Positions 17,486 to 27,576 of a stretch of DNA of 59,706 nt are shown piece by piece. The position numbers were made by a program, and so were the translations under genes. The notes beneath the pieces are model-generated. The model did no database searches. It saw nothing but the letters and a program-made list of their open reading frames with translations, and was not told where the DNA came from. The stretch spans positions 1 through 59,706 of the forward strand of contig JACZKE010000037.1 of NCBI GenBank assembly GCA_014860225.1. The letters run 5' to 3'. The first letter of the stretch is position 1. Each line of letters opens with the position of its first letter. This DNA is from Desulfuromonadales bacterium (GTDB taxonomy: Bacteria > Desulfobacterota > Desulfuromonadia > Desulfuromonadales > BM103).

Positions 17486-18631
17486 TTATTCTTTGCTGTT
17501 GTCGATAACCATGTTGTCGCGATGAACAATCTCGTCGCCATACTGGTAGCCGAGGATCGCTTCGATCTCCCGGGTTTTCTTGCCCATGATGCGATTCAAC
17601 TCCGCCGAGGTGTAATTGGTTACGCCCTTGGCGAACTCGTTGCCATCAGCATCACAGAGACGTACCGCGTCGCCACGTTCGAAACTGCCGTCAAGTTTAT
17701 GGATCCCCGATGGTAACAGGCTTTTGCCGCGTTCGGTTACGGCTTTAAGAGCTCCTTCGTCGAGCATCAGCCTACCCTTTGGTTTCTTGGTGAAGGCAAT
17801 CCAGTGCTTGCGGGCGGCCATCGGGTCGCGTGCCGGTAAGAAATATGTGCCGAGTTCATGGCCGTCAAAGAGATACAGCAGGTTGTGCGGCGTGCGGCCA
17901 TTGATGATGGCTGTGCCGGCACCAAACAAGGTAGCACGTTTGGCGGCTTTGAGCTTGGTCGTCATGCCGCCGGTACCGAACTCCGTTCCTATGAGGCCGG
18001 CCATGGCTTCAATCTCCGGGGTGAGGCGTTCAACTTCTGAAATCAGCACGGCCGAGGAGTTGTGTCGCGGGTCGCTGTTGTAGAGGCCGTCTACGTCAGA
18101 AAGAATGACCAACAATTGGGCTTCAACCAGATTTGTGGCCATTGCCGAGAGGTTGTCGTTATCGCCGAACCGGATTTCATCTACCACAACGGTGTCATTT
18201 TCGTTGATGATCGGCACAACATCATATTCGAGCAGGGTCATCAAGGTATTGCGCGCGTTCAGGTAGCGGCGTCGATTGGCAAGATCGTCACGAGTCAGGA
18301 GGATCTGGGCAGCCTTCAGGCCATGTTGTCGCAGGGCATCCTTGTAGGCACGCATCAAACGACTCTGACCGATGGCCGCTGCTGCCTGTTTGAGTGGGAG
18401 TGGAATCGCGTGAGGCTTGCCGACAATCCCCAGGTCCGCCCTGCCTGCTGCGACAGCTCCCGAAGACACCAGGATGACTTCATATCCCCGTTGACGGAGT
18501 TTGTGAACATCTTCGCAGAGGGTTGCAATACGGTTGAGATCAAGGCCGTCGCTGTCAGAGATGACACCGCTGCCTATCTTGATGACCACGCGTTTTACAT
18601 GTGACAAAAGAATTGTGCGCATTGTCTTCAT
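17486..18631 (-). CDS. proB: glutamate 5-kinase with PUA domain
   Basis: First step of proline synthesis: ATP-dependent phosphorylation of glutamate; feedback inhibited by proline in the family. 381 residues. Seen: VVIKIGSGVI (substrate/ATP site), LVSSGAVAAG, PIINENDTV, FGDNDNLSAMAT, GTGGMTTKLKAA, then a C-terminal PUA domain (about 280-370) as in E. coli ProB. ATG at 18631 with AGG five bases upstream. It follows obgE by 43 bases. Confidence 0.98.
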   Translation of the reverse strand: MKTMRTILLSHVKRVVIKIGSGVISDSDGLDLNRIATLCEDVHKLRQRGYEVILVSSGAVAAGRADLGIVGKPHAIPLPLKQAAAAIGQSRLMRAYKDALRQHGLKAAQILLTRDDLANRRRYLNARNTLMTLLEYDVVPIINENDTVVVDEIRFGDNDNLSAMATNLVEAQLLVILSDVDGLYNSDPRHNSSAVLISEVERLTPEIEAMAGLIGTEFGTGGMTTKLKAAKRATLFGAGTAIINGRTPHNLLYLFDGHELGTYFLPARDPMAARKHWIAFTKKPKGRLMLDEGALKAVTERGKSLLPSGIHKLDGSFERGDAVRLCDADGNEFAKGVTNYTSAELNRIMGKKTREIEAILGYQYGDEIVHRDNMVIDNSKE

Positions 18632-18673
18632 ATTTGCCTGTTTGTGGAAGCTATTGAAAAAAACCCGGAAACA

Positions 18674-19714
18674 TCAGTGTTCATCACCAGAGCTGTCATG
18701 TGCGGCCTCCTGGCGCATGCGATCCAGCTCGCCGGCGACAGTTGTCACCAGTTCAGGAAGTCCCGCTCTGGTAACGGCCGAGATGGCCAGCGTCCGAAAG
18801 CCACGACTTTCGATGATCTGCCGTATTTCATCGGTCTGTTCCCGAACCTCGGTGATATCCTGCTTGGTAAAGACCACGAGCATCGGCCGTTCACTCAACG
18901 TCTGGCTGTAGCGTTTGAGCTCTTGGTTGATCTTGTCGAAGTTTTCAATCGGGTCACCTTCCTGAAGACAGGAAAGATCGACGAGATGGAGAAAAAGGTC
19001 GGTTCGTTCAATATGTCGTAAAAAGCGTGAGCCCAGGCCATGGCCGTCGCTGGCACCTTCAATCAAGCCGGGTATGTCGGCCATGACAAAAGAACGGAAG
19101 TCGCCATGACGGACTACGCCGAGGTTCGGCACAAGGGTGGTGAAAGGGTAGTCGGCAATCTTTGGCCGGGCTGCTGAAACACTGGCGATCAGCGTCGATT
19201 TGCCGGCATTTGGTAATCCGACGAGGCCGACATCGGCAAGCAGCTTGAGTTGCAGGCGCAGGGTGCGTTCTTCTCCGGGCATTCCCGGTTGGGTGTGACG
19301 GGGCGCCCGGTTGGTGGAGGAGAGGAATCGGGCATTGCCGCGACCACCCTGACCACCTTTGAGCAGGAGAAAGCCTTGATCGGTTCTGGTCAGGTCGGCA
19401 AGCAGTTCCCCGGTTTCGTCATCGTAGACCAGGGTGCCGGGCGGAACTTTGATAACCAGGTCGTCACCGCTTTTGCCGTGCTTGTTCTTGCCCAGGCCCG
19501 GCATACCGTTTTTGGCATGGAGATGGTGCTTGTAACGCAAGTCGAGGAGAGTCGAAAGAGCCATGTCGACTTCAAACAAAACATCTCCCCCCCGGCCGCC
19601 GTCGCCGCCATCCGGGCCGCCGAGCGGCACGAACTTCTCGCGCAGGAAGGAGAGGCATCCACGGCCGCCGTCACCGGCCTTGGCGTGTATTTTGACTTCA
19701 TCAATGAATTTCAT
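18674..19714 (-). CDS. obgE: Obg-family GTPase
   Basis: Ribosome-associated GTPase involved in 50S assembly and growth control. 346 residues from the ATG at 19714; a longer frame begins at 19735 but MKFIDEVKIHAKAGDGG is the family N-terminus. Seen: glycine-rich OBG fold (1-158), P-loop GLPNAGKSTL, switch region DYPFTTLVPNLG, G3 DIPGLIEGA, G4 FTKQD, G5 SAVT. It follows the rplU-rpmA pair, the usual rplU-rpmA-obgE order. Confidence 0.98.
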   Translation of the reverse strand: MKFIDEVKIHAKAGDGGRGCLSFLREKFVPLGGPDGGDGGRGGDVLFEVDMALSTLLDLRYKHHLHAKNGMPGLGKNKHGKSGDDLVIKVPPGTLVYDDETGELLADLTRTDQGFLLLKGGQGGRGNARFLSSTNRAPRHTQPGMPGEERTLRLQLKLLADVGLVGLPNAGKSTLIASVSAARPKIADYPFTTLVPNLGVVRHGDFRSFVMADIPGLIEGASDGHGLGSRFLRHIERTDLFLHLVDLSCLQEGDPIENFDKINQELKRYSQTLSERPMLVVFTKQDITEVREQTDEIRQIIESRGFRTLAISAVTRAGLPELVTTVAGELDRMRQEAAHDSSGDEH

Positions 19715-19810
19715 GTGTCGCAGTGTTAAGCGCAAAGAGCGAGTCGGGAAAAGAGTTGTCTCCCTTCCGGTTTCTCGCCACGTGTGTGTTCTCTTAATTG
19801 TTTAACATAA

Positions 19811-19844
19811 AAAACCCGAAGCTCACTAAAGAACCCCGGGTTTT
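19811..19844 (-). terminator. intrinsic terminator or attenuator after rpmA
   Basis: AAAACCCG (19811-19818) pairs with CGGGTTTT (19837-19844). Read on the minus strand it ends CGGGTTTTTTATG, a typical T-run. It lies 24 bases after the rpmA stop and would partly separate the ribosomal pair from obgE. Confidence 0.75.
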
Positions 19845-19867
19845 CCAAGTTGTGCAGGAGCCTGTCC

Positions 19868-20119
19868 TCAGATGTAGACGCTGACTTTCTTGCGATCCTT
19901 GCCGAGACGCTCGAACTTGACCTTACCCTCTATCAGGGCAAAGAGAGTATAGTCTTTGCCGCAACCGACATTGTTGCCGGGATGAATGGTCGTGCCGCGT
20001 TGACGAACCAGAATGGATCCGGCTGTCACCAACTGGCCGTCGAAACGCTTGACTCCGAGGCGTTTGCCTGCGCTATCGCGGCCGTTACGAGAACTGCCGC
20101 CAGCTTTTTTATGAGCCAT
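19868..20119 (-). CDS. rpmA: 50S ribosomal protein bL27
   Basis: 83-residue large-subunit protein next to the peptidyl transferase centre. Seen: [39 protein letters not shown] and [11 protein letters not shown]. There is no N-terminal prosequence, as in proteobacteria. ATG at 20119 with GGAG upstream. It follows rplU by 11 bases. Confidence 0.99.
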   Translation of the reverse strand: MAHKKAGGSSRNGRDSAGKRLGVKRFDGQLVTAGSILVRQRGTTIHPGNNVGCGKDYTLFALIEGKVKFERLGKDRKKVSVYI

Positions 20120-20130
20120 GATCTTACTCC

Positions 20131-20439
20131 TTAAGCTTCAATATCCATGATCTTGAGACGGGTGAGGGGCTGACGGTGGCCGTACTTCTTGCGATAGTTT
20201 TTGCGGCGCTTCGATTTGAAGACCAGGATCTTTTTGTCTTTACCCTGTTCAACGATCAGCGCTTTAACTTTCGCATCAGGTAAGAGAGGTGTTCCGATTT
20301 TAACCTCTTCTCCGCCAACCATGAGGACTTCGTTCAGTTCGATGGTATCACCCACCAAACCATCAAGTTTTTCGACCTTGAGAAGGTCGCCTGCGGAAAC
20401 TTTATATTGCTTCCCTCCGGTTTTAATGACCGCGTACAT
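20131..20439 (-). CDS. rplU: 50S ribosomal protein bL21
   Basis: 102-residue large-subunit protein binding 23S rRNA. Seen: [18 protein letters not shown], the basic block [17 protein letters not shown], and the C-terminal [13 protein letters not shown] at 20439 with GAGGTGAAC upstream. It is the first gene of the rplU-rpmA unit. Confidence 0.99.
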   Translation of the reverse strand: MYAVIKTGGKQYKVSAGDLLKVEKLDGLVGDTIELNEVLMVGGEEVKIGTPLLPDAKVKALIVEQGKDKKILVFKSKRRKNYRKKYGHRQPLTRLKIMDIEA

Positions 20440-20471
20440 AGCCTGTTCACCTCGCTTTCGTTCCTTAGATT

Positions 20472-20487
20472 GCGGACCTTGGTCCGC
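20472..20487 (-). promoter_or_regulatory. leader hairpin upstream of rplU
   Basis: GCGGACC-TT-GGTCCGC, a perfect 7-bp inverted repeat that would fold in the rplU leader 33-48 bases before the ATG. Ribosomal protein leaders often carry autoregulatory hairpins; this role is inference. Confidence 0.35.
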
Positions 20488-20699
20488 TCAGGAACTGGTA
20501 CTTATACTTCTGTGCCTGCAGATATGTCAAGAAAAAATCAAAATCTTGCGAAACAGACGTTTCTGGATGGATAACACTGAACGACTGTTCCCGGCTTGTG
20601 TAAGCCTTAATGATGCAGACAACGATATCATGGATTTCCGGACTTTTCGAGGGCGGCGTCTTGTGATAATCTTCGGCCGTCAGTTTCCGGATAGGGGCT

Positions 20700-20729
20700 G
20701 CGCTAGTGCCATCCCGGTTTTCCGGATGG
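20700..20729. repeat. repeat family 2, partial copy (end palindrome)
   Basis: GTGCCATCCCGGTTTTCCGG followed by ATGG resembles the end palindrome of the family 2 elements at 40202-40376 and 53161-53292. It lies 28 bases before the XRE-cupin start. Confidence 0.45.
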
Positions 20730-20756
20730 TGATCTTCTACAAAGGGAGTCCTAATC

Positions 20757-21332
20757 ATGCCTGTTACAAATAAACTCGGAGGCAGAGTTCGCCAATTACG
20801 GGAAATGAGAGAGATGTCGCTTGTGCAACTGGCGGAGCAAAGCCAGTGCCATGTTGATCTCCTTCTGCGGATTGAGGCCGGAGAATTGGTCCCTTCTCTG
20901 GCGCCACTGATGAGTATTGCCCGCGCCCTTGGCTTGCGTCTCGGCACGCTGCTTGACGACGAACCGCACGACGGACCTGTTCTGGTCAAGGCTGGAGAGT
21001 CTGCGAACGTGATCCGCTTTTCCGGCAACGATCCCCACGCAGCCAGCAGCAACCTCGTGTTCAATTCTATGGCTGCCGGCAAGCAGGATCGGCACATGGA
21101 ACCCTTTCTGATCGACGTTCAGCCCTGTGCAGATGAGACACCATCGACCTCGTCACATGAAGGAGAAGAATTTGTTTATGTCCTTTCCGGCAGCATCCGG
21201 GTCAACTATGGTGAAACGGTGTACCAGCTCGAATCCGGAGACAGCCTCTATTACGACTCCATCGTTCCCCACAACGTCTGTGCCAGCGAAGGCGTCGCCC
21301 GTATCCTGGCCGTGGTTTATGCCCCTTTCTAA
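20757..21332 (+). CDS. XRE-family regulator with C-terminal cupin domain
   Basis: 191 residues. The N-terminal helix-turn-helix (about 7-62) reads VRQLREMREMSLVQLAEQS and on to LRIEAGELVPSL. The C-terminal cupin (about 110-190) has HEGEEFVYVLSGSIRV and GDSLYYDSIVPHNV with metal-ligand-like histidines and glutamates. Such proteins sense a small ligand or metabolite. It lies 22 bases upstream of an acyl-CoA synthetase gene and likely regulates it (inference). ATG at 20757 with GGGAG. Confidence 0.9.
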   Translation: MPVTNKLGGRVRQLREMREMSLVQLAEQSQCHVDLLLRIEAGELVPSLAPLMSIARALGLRLGTLLDDEPHDGPVLVKAGESANVIRFSGNDPHAASSNLVFNSMAAGKQDRHMEPFLIDVQPCADETPSTSSHEGEEFVYVLSGSIRVNYGETVYQLESGDSLYYDSIVPHNVCASEGVARILAVVYAPF

Positions 21333-21354
21333 CAGCCTGCTGGAGGAATAACCG

Positions 21355-23013
21355 ATGCCCTATACGGAATTGACTCTTGGAGAGTTCCTGGAAAAGCAGG
21401 CGCGGAGACTTCCGAACCATGAATTTATCGTTTACCCGGATCGTGACCTGCGCTGGAGCTTTGCAGATTTCAACGCCCGCGTTGACAGCCTGGCCAGAGG
21501 ATTGCTTGCCATTGGCCTCGGCAAGGGGGACCACGTCGGTATCTGGGCGAGGAATGTCCCTGACTGGCTGACATTCATGTTCGCGACCGCAAGGATCGGC
21601 GCCGTCCTCGTGACCATCAACACCCTCTATCGCAGCTTCGAAATGGAATATGTGCTGTGCCAGGCCGACATGAAAGCCCTGGTGCTAATCGATAGCTTCC
21701 GTGATCACGATTACCTGGAAACTGTTTACGGGATGATTCCTGAATTGCGCAGTTGTCAGCGTGGTCACCTGAAGAGCGAGCGGTTCCCAAAGCTGAAGAG
21801 CGTCATCTATATCGGCCAGGAAAAACACCGCGGCATGTACAATACCCGCGAGTTGCTGGTGCTCGGCAACCAGGCGGACAATCGACAACTCGATGCCGTG
21901 AAAGCAACCCTTACCCCGCACGATGTTGTTAATATGCAGTACACTTCAGGCACCACCGGCTTTCCCAAAGGGGTCATGCTGAGCCATTACAATATACTTA
22001 ACAACGGTTATTTTATCGGTGAGCGCCAGAAGCTCAGTGAACAGGACCGGCTCTGCCTGCCGGTTCCTCTGTTTCATTGCTTCGGCTGCGTGCTCGGCGT
22101 TATGGCCGCGCTCAGCCACGGCACCACCCTGGTGCCTCTGGAGATATTCGACCCGCTCATGGTGCTCGCTGCCATTCAGAAGGAAAAGTGCACTGCTGTT
22201 TACGGTGTGCCGACCATGTTCATTGCCGAACTCGACCACCCCATGTTCGATCTGTTTGACCTCTCATCGCTGCGCACTGGCATCATGGCCGGTTCCCCCT
22301 GCCCGAAGGAAACCATGAAGCAGGTCATGGAAAGAATGCACTGCCGTGAGATCACCATCGCCTACGGGCTGACCGAGGCCTCTCCCGTGATCACTCAGAC
22401 CCGTACAGACGACAGTATCGAGTACCGGGTTGGGTCGGTGGGGGCGACCCTGCCACAGATTGAAGTGAAGGTGGTGGACCCGGAGACCGGTGAAACATGC
22501 GGTCCCGGACAAAAAGGCGAACTCTGTTGCCGTGGCTACAATGTCATGAAGGGTTACTACAAAATGCCTGAACAGACTGCAGCGGCCATTGATGCTGAAG
22601 GCTGGCTGCTTTCCGGTGACCAGGCAGAGTTCGACGAGAACGGGTATTACCGCATCACCGGTCGCATTAAGGACATGATCATACGGGGCGGCGAGAATAT
22701 TTACCCTCGTGAGATTGAGGAATTTCTCTACACTCTGGGCAGCGTGCTCGATGCTCAAGTTGTCGGTATTCCCGACCACAAGTACGGCGAAGTGGTCGGT
22801 GCGTTCATTATCCGCAAAGAGGGAGCGGATCTGACTGAGGAAGATGTCCAGGATTTTGCCCGCGGTCGTATCGCCGCTTACAAGAAGCCCCGCCATGTGT
22901 TTTTTGTAGACAGCTTTCCGCTCACTGCCAGTGGTAAGGTACAAAAGTACAAGCTGCGTGAAATGGCCATGGAGAGACTTGGCTTGGGCGAGGAGTCCAC
23001 TGAGGCAAGTTGA
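21355..23013 (+). CDS. AMP-dependent acyl-CoA synthetase/ligase
   Basis: 552-residue ANL-superfamily enzyme that adenylates a carboxylic acid and transfers it to CoA. Seen: P-loop [16 protein letters not shown] (near 200), [46 protein letters not shown] and the C-terminal catalytic lysine in [12 protein letters not shown]. Overall resemblance is to medium/long-chain fatty acid ligases; the real substrate is unknown. GGAGGAATAACCG precedes the ATG. It forms a two-gene plus-strand unit with the XRE-cupin regulator, breaking the otherwise minus-strand rng-rplU neighbourhood. Confidence 0.93.
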   Translation: MPYTELTLGEFLEKQARRLPNHEFIVYPDRDLRWSFADFNARVDSLARGLLAIGLGKGDHVGIWARNVPDWLTFMFATARIGAVLVTINTLYRSFEMEYVLCQADMKALVLIDSFRDHDYLETVYGMIPELRSCQRGHLKSERFPKLKSVIYIGQEKHRGMYNTRELLVLGNQADNRQLDAVKATLTPHDVVNMQYTSGTTGFPKGVMLSHYNILNNGYFIGERQKLSEQDRLCLPVPLFHCFGCVLGVMAALSHGTTLVPLEIFDPLMVLAAIQKEKCTAVYGVPTMFIAELDHPMFDLFDLSSLRTGIMAGSPCPKETMKQVMERMHCREITIAYGLTEASPVITQTRTDDSIEYRVGSVGATLPQIEVKVVDPETGETCGPGQKGELCCRGYNVMKGYYKMPEQTAAAIDAEGWLLSGDQAEFDENGYYRITGRIKDMIIRGGENIYPREIEEFLYTLGSVLDAQVVGIPDHKYGEVVGAFIIRKEGADLTEEDVQDFARGRIAAYKKPRHVFFVDSFPLTASGKVQKYKLREMAMERLGLGEESTEAS

Positions 23014-23105
23014 CGAACCTGTGCGGCCGCATGGTTTTAAAAGCGTTATTTCCGATCACACCCGCGGGAATGACAGCTTTTCCCATTGTGGTGAATGGTT
23101 ACGGT

Positions 23106-24617
23106 TCAGCCGACAATGATCTCGAACTGTTCGAGATGAAAATTCGGCCGTGCTGTAATCGTGATCTGCTTTTCAAATTTCTTCTCCAGTTCTTCGATGC
23201 CATGACGTTCGTCATCAAAGAGGAGGGCGGCAATGTCCGGATGAACCAGCAGGGTCATGCGGTAGCCCGGTGCCGGCCCCATCTCACGCTGAAGTTCGCG
23301 GAAAATTTCGTAGACTGTGGTCGTGCGGCTTTTTACGTAACCCTTGCCGTCGCAGTAGGGGCAGGCCTCGCAGAGGGTTCGGCCGATACTTTCGCGGACG
23401 CGTTTACGGGTCATCTCCACCAGGCCGAGTTCCGAGATCTTGAGAATGTTGGTCTTTGATTTGTCGTTTTTGAGGGCCTCTTCGAGGGAACCATGAACCA
23501 TCTCGCGATGGGCCTCTTTTTCCATGTCGATGAAATCGATAATGATCAGGCCGCCTATGTTGCGCAGACGCAGCTGGAAAGCTGTCTCCTTGACGGCCTC
23601 CAGATTGGTTTTGAGAATGGTGTCTTCCAGGTTGTGTTTGCCGACAAAGCGGCCGGTGTTGACATCGACGGCCGTCAGCGCCTCGGTTTGCTCAATGATG
23701 ATGTAACCGCCGCTCTTCAGCCAGACCTTGCGTCCCAGGGCCCGGGCGATTTCCACCTCGAGACCGAATGTGTCGAAAATCGGTTCACTGCCTTGGTATT
23801 GCTCGACCTGGAAGTTATGACCGGGCATGAAAGTGTTGAGAAAGCGGACGATTTTGTTGTGTTCGACAGGGCTGTCGACGACGATCCGTGCGACGTCCTC
23901 GGTGAGGATATCGCGTAACACTTTGCTGGTGACATCAAGGTCTGAATGGATCAGGCAGGGCGCGCCTTTGTCTTCGCGGTGTTCGCTGATATGCTCCCAG
24001 AGATTGACCAGGTAATCCATGTCTGCTTTGAGCTCTTCACCGTCGCGGCTTTCCGCCACTGTGCGGACAATAAACCCGGTCCCGGCCGGCCGCATGACAT
24101 CAACCAGGTGACGCAGACGCTCGCGTTCCTCTTCATTCTCGATGCGACGGGAGATGCCGACGTGATCGACGGTTGGCATGTATACCAGGTTGCGGCCCGG
24201 CAGGGAGATGTGTGAGGTGATGCGTGCGCCCTTGGTGCCGATCGGTTCCTTGGCAACCTGGACCAGGATCTCCTGACCTTCCTGCAGCAGTTCCTCGATC
24301 GGTGGCAGCGGCGGTCGTTCTTCACTGGCCTCTTCGCTGGGAGGTTCGTGGCGGTGGCCGACTTCAACGTAGTGTTCCACCGCTTCCATCTCGTCGAGCA
24401 CATCGGCGACATAGAGGAACGCCGCCTTCTCCAGGCCGATGTCGACGAAGGCCGCCTGCATGCCGGGCAGGACCCGGATGACCCGGCCCCGATAGATGTT
24501 GCCGACGATGCCGAGCTCGCGGCTGCGTTCAATGTAGAGTTCGGCAATGTGCCCGCTCTCCAGGAGCGCAATGCGCGTCTCGTGGGACGTGGTGTTGATG
24601 ACCAGTTCTTTGGCCAT
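23106..24617 (-). CDS. rng: ribonuclease G (Rne/Rng family)
   Basis: Single-strand-specific endoribonuclease that matures rRNA and decays mRNA; cytoplasmic. 503 residues, the RNase G size without the RNase E tail. Seen: N-terminal KELVINTTSHETRIALLE, the S1 domain (about 35-125) with a short acidic/proline insertion (EEASEERPPLPP), the catalytic block TAVDVNTGRFVGK and IIIDFIDMEKEAHR, and the zinc-link motif CEACPYCDGKG. ATG at 24617 with AAGGAG. It lies 152 bases downstream of the radical-SAM gene. Confidence 0.97.
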   Translation of the reverse strand: MAKELVINTTSHETRIALLESGHIAELYIERSRELGIVGNIYRGRVIRVLPGMQAAFVDIGLEKAAFLYVADVLDEMEAVEHYVEVGHRHEPPSEEASEERPPLPPIEELLQEGQEILVQVAKEPIGTKGARITSHISLPGRNLVYMPTVDHVGISRRIENEEERERLRHLVDVMRPAGTGFIVRTVAESRDGEELKADMDYLVNLWEHISEHREDKGAPCLIHSDLDVTSKVLRDILTEDVARIVVDSPVEHNKIVRFLNTFMPGHNFQVEQYQGSEPIFDTFGLEVEIARALGRKVWLKSGGYIIIEQTEALTAVDVNTGRFVGKHNLEDTILKTNLEAVKETAFQLRLRNIGGLIIIDFIDMEKEAHREMVHGSLEEALKNDKSKTNILKISELGLVEMTRKRVRESIGRTLCEACPYCDGKGYVKSRTTTVYEIFRELQREMGPAPGYRMTLLVHPDIAALLFDDERHGIEELEKKFEKQITITARPNFHLEQFEIIVG

Positions 24618-24769
24618 AGCATGTCTCCTTCAGGGTCAAAAGTTATATGTAAGTTAAAGCATGAAATTTGTCGTTAATTGCAGTGACAGTGATCACGTCA
24701 AAATTGAGACGTAGAAAGAGGGGCTCACTCTTGTTTGACTCATTCATGTCAGCGATGCAATCCGCTCTA

Positions 24770-27289
24770 TCAATCTGCCTGTATCCCCGCGTCCTTCATC
24801 TCGACAGCAGTTTTGTAAATTCCCAGGGCCCGGACGAGTTCAACATCCTTCTCCAGCAGGTAGGCCGCCAGAAACAGAGGGCTGCCGGAATGCATCTTCA
24901 TCCAGAGAATGCTGCCTTCTCGTTTAAGGTCAAGCACCCAGGGGCGCAGGTCAAGTTCGATGGCACGCTGTTTTTTTGTCCTGGTGGCAATGACAGTGCT
25001 CTGTTCAAGGAAATCTTTAAGCCGATCTTCAAGTCCGTCGTCGGTATCTTCAGGTAAAGGGACTTTAAAGGTTGCTGCAAGGATGCTGTTCGCCGGAGAC
25101 TCTCCCTTGCGTGGCCAGCTCTCAGCCTTCAGGACACGTACCCCATCCGGCAGCTCCTGGTTGAGTCGCTCAAAGGCTTCTTGCGGTTGACAGGGTAGCG
25201 TCAATTCCAGGTCTATGAGCTCCGCGTCACTGGCAACGCCAAGGGGCAACGCGTCGCCGAAGCTGATGCGGGGGGCCGGATGGAATCCAGCAGAGTATTT
25301 AATCGGCAAGCCGGCCCGACGCACCGCCCGGTGGATCAGAGTCATGTACTCCAGGTGACTGAGGCTGGCGGTTCGGCCGGTTTTGGTCATGGTCAGACGG
25401 ATCTTCGGTAACAGTTCTGGCTCTGCAAGCATGGCCTCCGGTTGAGCAACCGGAGCTTTAAGCCGATGGCTGTCGGCCAGACGTGGCCGGACCGTGTCGA
25501 AATCACACAGACCACAGTCGCTGCATTGACCGTTGCGGCAATCGGGAGTGGCTTCACCGAGCAGGCCGGCCTGGCGTTCTCGCAACAGGAACTCTTTTGT
25601 GACCCCGGCGTCGATATGATCCCAGGGCAAGGTTTCTTCCGCTAGTCGCTGGCGCAGGTACCAGCTCGGGTCGAGGTTGGCAGCGGCAAAGGCCTCTTGC
25701 CATAAATCCCAGCGGAAATGTTCACGCCAGCCGTCGAAGCGACAGCCGCGTTTGACAGCTTCTTCGAGGACATCACCCAGCCGCCGGTCGCCGCGGGCAA
25801 AGACGCCTTCGAGAAAGGAAAGCTCAGCCTCGTGCCATTTGAGTCGCAAGCGTTTCTTCTTAAGGGCGTCGCGTAAATGTCTCTGGCGTGCCAGCGTCTC
25901 CTCGATGCCGATCTGGGCGTCCCATTGAAAAGGGGTATGGGCCTTGGGAACAAAGGTCGAGACCGACACGTTCACGTCGGCGCCGCCCTGTGTACTGCGC
26001 CCTGCGGTTTTGACCCGGGCTGAAAGGTCGACCAGCGCGGCAAGGTCTGCGTCGGTTTCAGTCGGCAGGCCGATCATGAAGTAGAGTTTGATGACGCGCC
26101 AGCCAAGTTCAAAAGCGGCGCGGGCGCTGTCCACCAGGTCTTCTTCGCGAATCCCCTTGTTGATCACCTGACGAAGACGTTCGCTGCCAGCCTCGGGGGC
26201 GAGGGTAAAGCCGGTCTTGCGCACCTTCTTGATTTCGTTCATCAACGCTGGCGTCAGGGAGCCGACCCTCAGGCTCGGCAGAGAGATCGCCACCCGCTGG
26301 TCAGCGTAACAGCCCATAAGATTCTGCATAAGCGTCTCGATGGCACTGTAGTCGCCGGTCGAGAGGGAGAGCAGGGAGACTTCGTCGTGGCCGGAATGAC
26401 GCAGCAGTTGATCGATCAGCTTGCGGACTGTGTCGGGCTGGCGCTCGCGCACCGGCCGATAAATGTAGCCTGCCTGACAGAAGCGGCAACCGCGGGTGCA
26501 GCCGCGCGCTACTTCGATCGCAACCCGATCGTGGATGGTTTGCAGAAAAGGTACGATCGGCTGTTCCGGGTAGGGGGCGGAGTCGAGATCCGCAAGGACC
26601 CGGCGACGCACTTTCGGCTGCTGCGGATCATTGGCGGTGATCGTTGCAACCCGACCGTCCGCTAGATATGTGACGGTAAAATGGGACGGGACATAAAGAC
26701 CTTCGATGGCTGCCAGGCGCTTCAACAGCGTTGCACGGCTCTCTCCAGCGGCTTTACAGGCGCGGACAGCAGCACAGAGTTCAAGGACAACCTCTTCGCC
26801 ATCGCCGATGACGGCACAGTCAAAAAAGTCGGCAAGCGGCTCCGGATTAAAGGCACAGGGACCGCCCACGATGATCAATGGCGCCTGTTCGCTGCGTTCG
26901 CTGGAGCGCATCGGCAAGCCTGACAAATCGAGCATCATCAGGACATTTGAGTAGCAGAGCTCGTACTGGAGGGAGAAGCCGATGATGTCGAAGTCAGCCA
27001 GATCCCGGCCGCTTTCCAGGGACGCTAGCTTCTCGCCGTCGTTGCGCAGCTGAACCTCGCGGTCCGGCCAGGGCGTGTAGGCGCGTTCAGCCGCTATCCA
27101 GGGTGTGTCGTTGAGGACCCGGTAGAGAATGGCCGAGCCGATATGGCTCATTCCGACTTCATAAACATCAGGGAAGGCCAGGGCGAAAGTCACGTCGACC
27201 TGGGTCCAGTCTTTACAGACACTGCCGCGTTCGCCGCCCAGGTAGCGTGCCGGGCGACTCAGCTCATATATGGATGATTTGTTAGTCAT
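24770..27289 (-). CDS. fused radical SAM protein (TIGR03960-type) and TIGR03936/DUF2344 domain
   Basis: 839 residues. The N-terminus resembles a cobalamin-binding-like domain (about 1-200). A radical SAM core follows with CTRGCRFCQAGYIYRP (CxxxCxxC near 260). A cysteine cluster CRNGQCSDCGLCDF lies near 590, and a C-terminal DUF2344 domain spans about 640-839. Fusion of these two parts ahead of rng and rplU is the usual arrangement in Geobacter relatives; the function is unproven, with RNA or ribosome-related modification suggested by context. ATG at 27289 lacks a clear ribosome site. Confidence 0.88.
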   Translation of the reverse strand: MTNKSSIYELSRPARYLGGERGSVCKDWTQVDVTFALAFPDVYEVGMSHIGSAILYRVLNDTPWIAAERAYTPWPDREVQLRNDGEKLASLESGRDLADFDIIGFSLQYELCYSNVLMMLDLSGLPMRSSERSEQAPLIIVGGPCAFNPEPLADFFDCAVIGDGEEVVLELCAAVRACKAAGESRATLLKRLAAIEGLYVPSHFTVTYLADGRVATITANDPQQPKVRRRVLADLDSAPYPEQPIVPFLQTIHDRVAIEVARGCTRGCRFCQAGYIYRPVRERQPDTVRKLIDQLLRHSGHDEVSLLSLSTGDYSAIETLMQNLMGCYADQRVAISLPSLRVGSLTPALMNEIKKVRKTGFTLAPEAGSERLRQVINKGIREEDLVDSARAAFELGWRVIKLYFMIGLPTETDADLAALVDLSARVKTAGRSTQGGADVNVSVSTFVPKAHTPFQWDAQIGIEETLARQRHLRDALKKKRLRLKWHEAELSFLEGVFARGDRRLGDVLEEAVKRGCRFDGWREHFRWDLWQEAFAAANLDPSWYLRQRLAEETLPWDHIDAGVTKEFLLRERQAGLLGEATPDCRNGQCSDCGLCDFDTVRPRLADSHRLKAPVAQPEAMLAEPELLPKIRLTMTKTGRTASLSHLEYMTLIHRAVRRAGLPIKYSAGFHPAPRISFGDALPLGVASDAELIDLELTLPCQPQEAFERLNQELPDGVRVLKAESWPRKGESPANSILAATFKVPLPEDTDDGLEDRLKDFLEQSTVIATRTKKQRAIELDLRPWVLDLKREGSILWMKMHSGSPLFLAAYLLEKDVELVRALGIYKTAVEMKDAGIQAD

Positions 27290-27485
27290 AAGTATTTCAC
27301 GTGTAGCTGATGTCAGCCTCAGTTGTTTTTCGGGGAAAGGTATTCCTGTTTGTCGCTATATGAAAACATTAAAAATAGCACGTTCTTTTCAGAGTAAACA
27401 AGGGCTCTGCAGGAAACAGCGACAGTTTTGTGGGGTTCGATACTTTGAAGCGTTCGCTTTACGTCAATTTCTGAAGATAAAAAAA

Positions 27486-27507
27486 CCCGGCTGGAGAACC
27501 AGCCGGG
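27486..27507 (-). terminator. intrinsic terminator of the porin-cytochrome operon
   Basis: CCCGGCTGG (27486-27494) and CCAGCCGGG (27499-27507) form a perfect 9-bp stem; on the minus strand it is followed by seven T. It lies 70 bases after the porin stop. Confidence 0.9.
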
Positions 27508-27547
27508 CATAACAGGATAAAAGCATTGCTGCGTTTCAGTCTGGTTT

Positions 27548-27574
27548 CCATCCGGAAACTCCGGACGAAAACTA
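27548..27574. repeat. repeat family 2, minimal copy
   Basis: CCATCCGGAAACTCCGG followed by ACGAAAACTA joins the two ends of the family 2 element without its centre. It sits directly behind the porin stop codon. Confidence 0.6.
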
Positions 27575-27576
27575 GT

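Larger units (their letters stand above)
20440..20756. other. divergent promoter region rplU / XRE-cupin gene
   Basis: 317 bases with no gene. It contains the GCGGACC/GGTCCGC leader hairpin at 20472-20487 and a partial repeat end (family 2) near 20700-20729. Promoters for both strands must lie here but no clear -35/-10 pair stands out. Confidence 0.5.
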
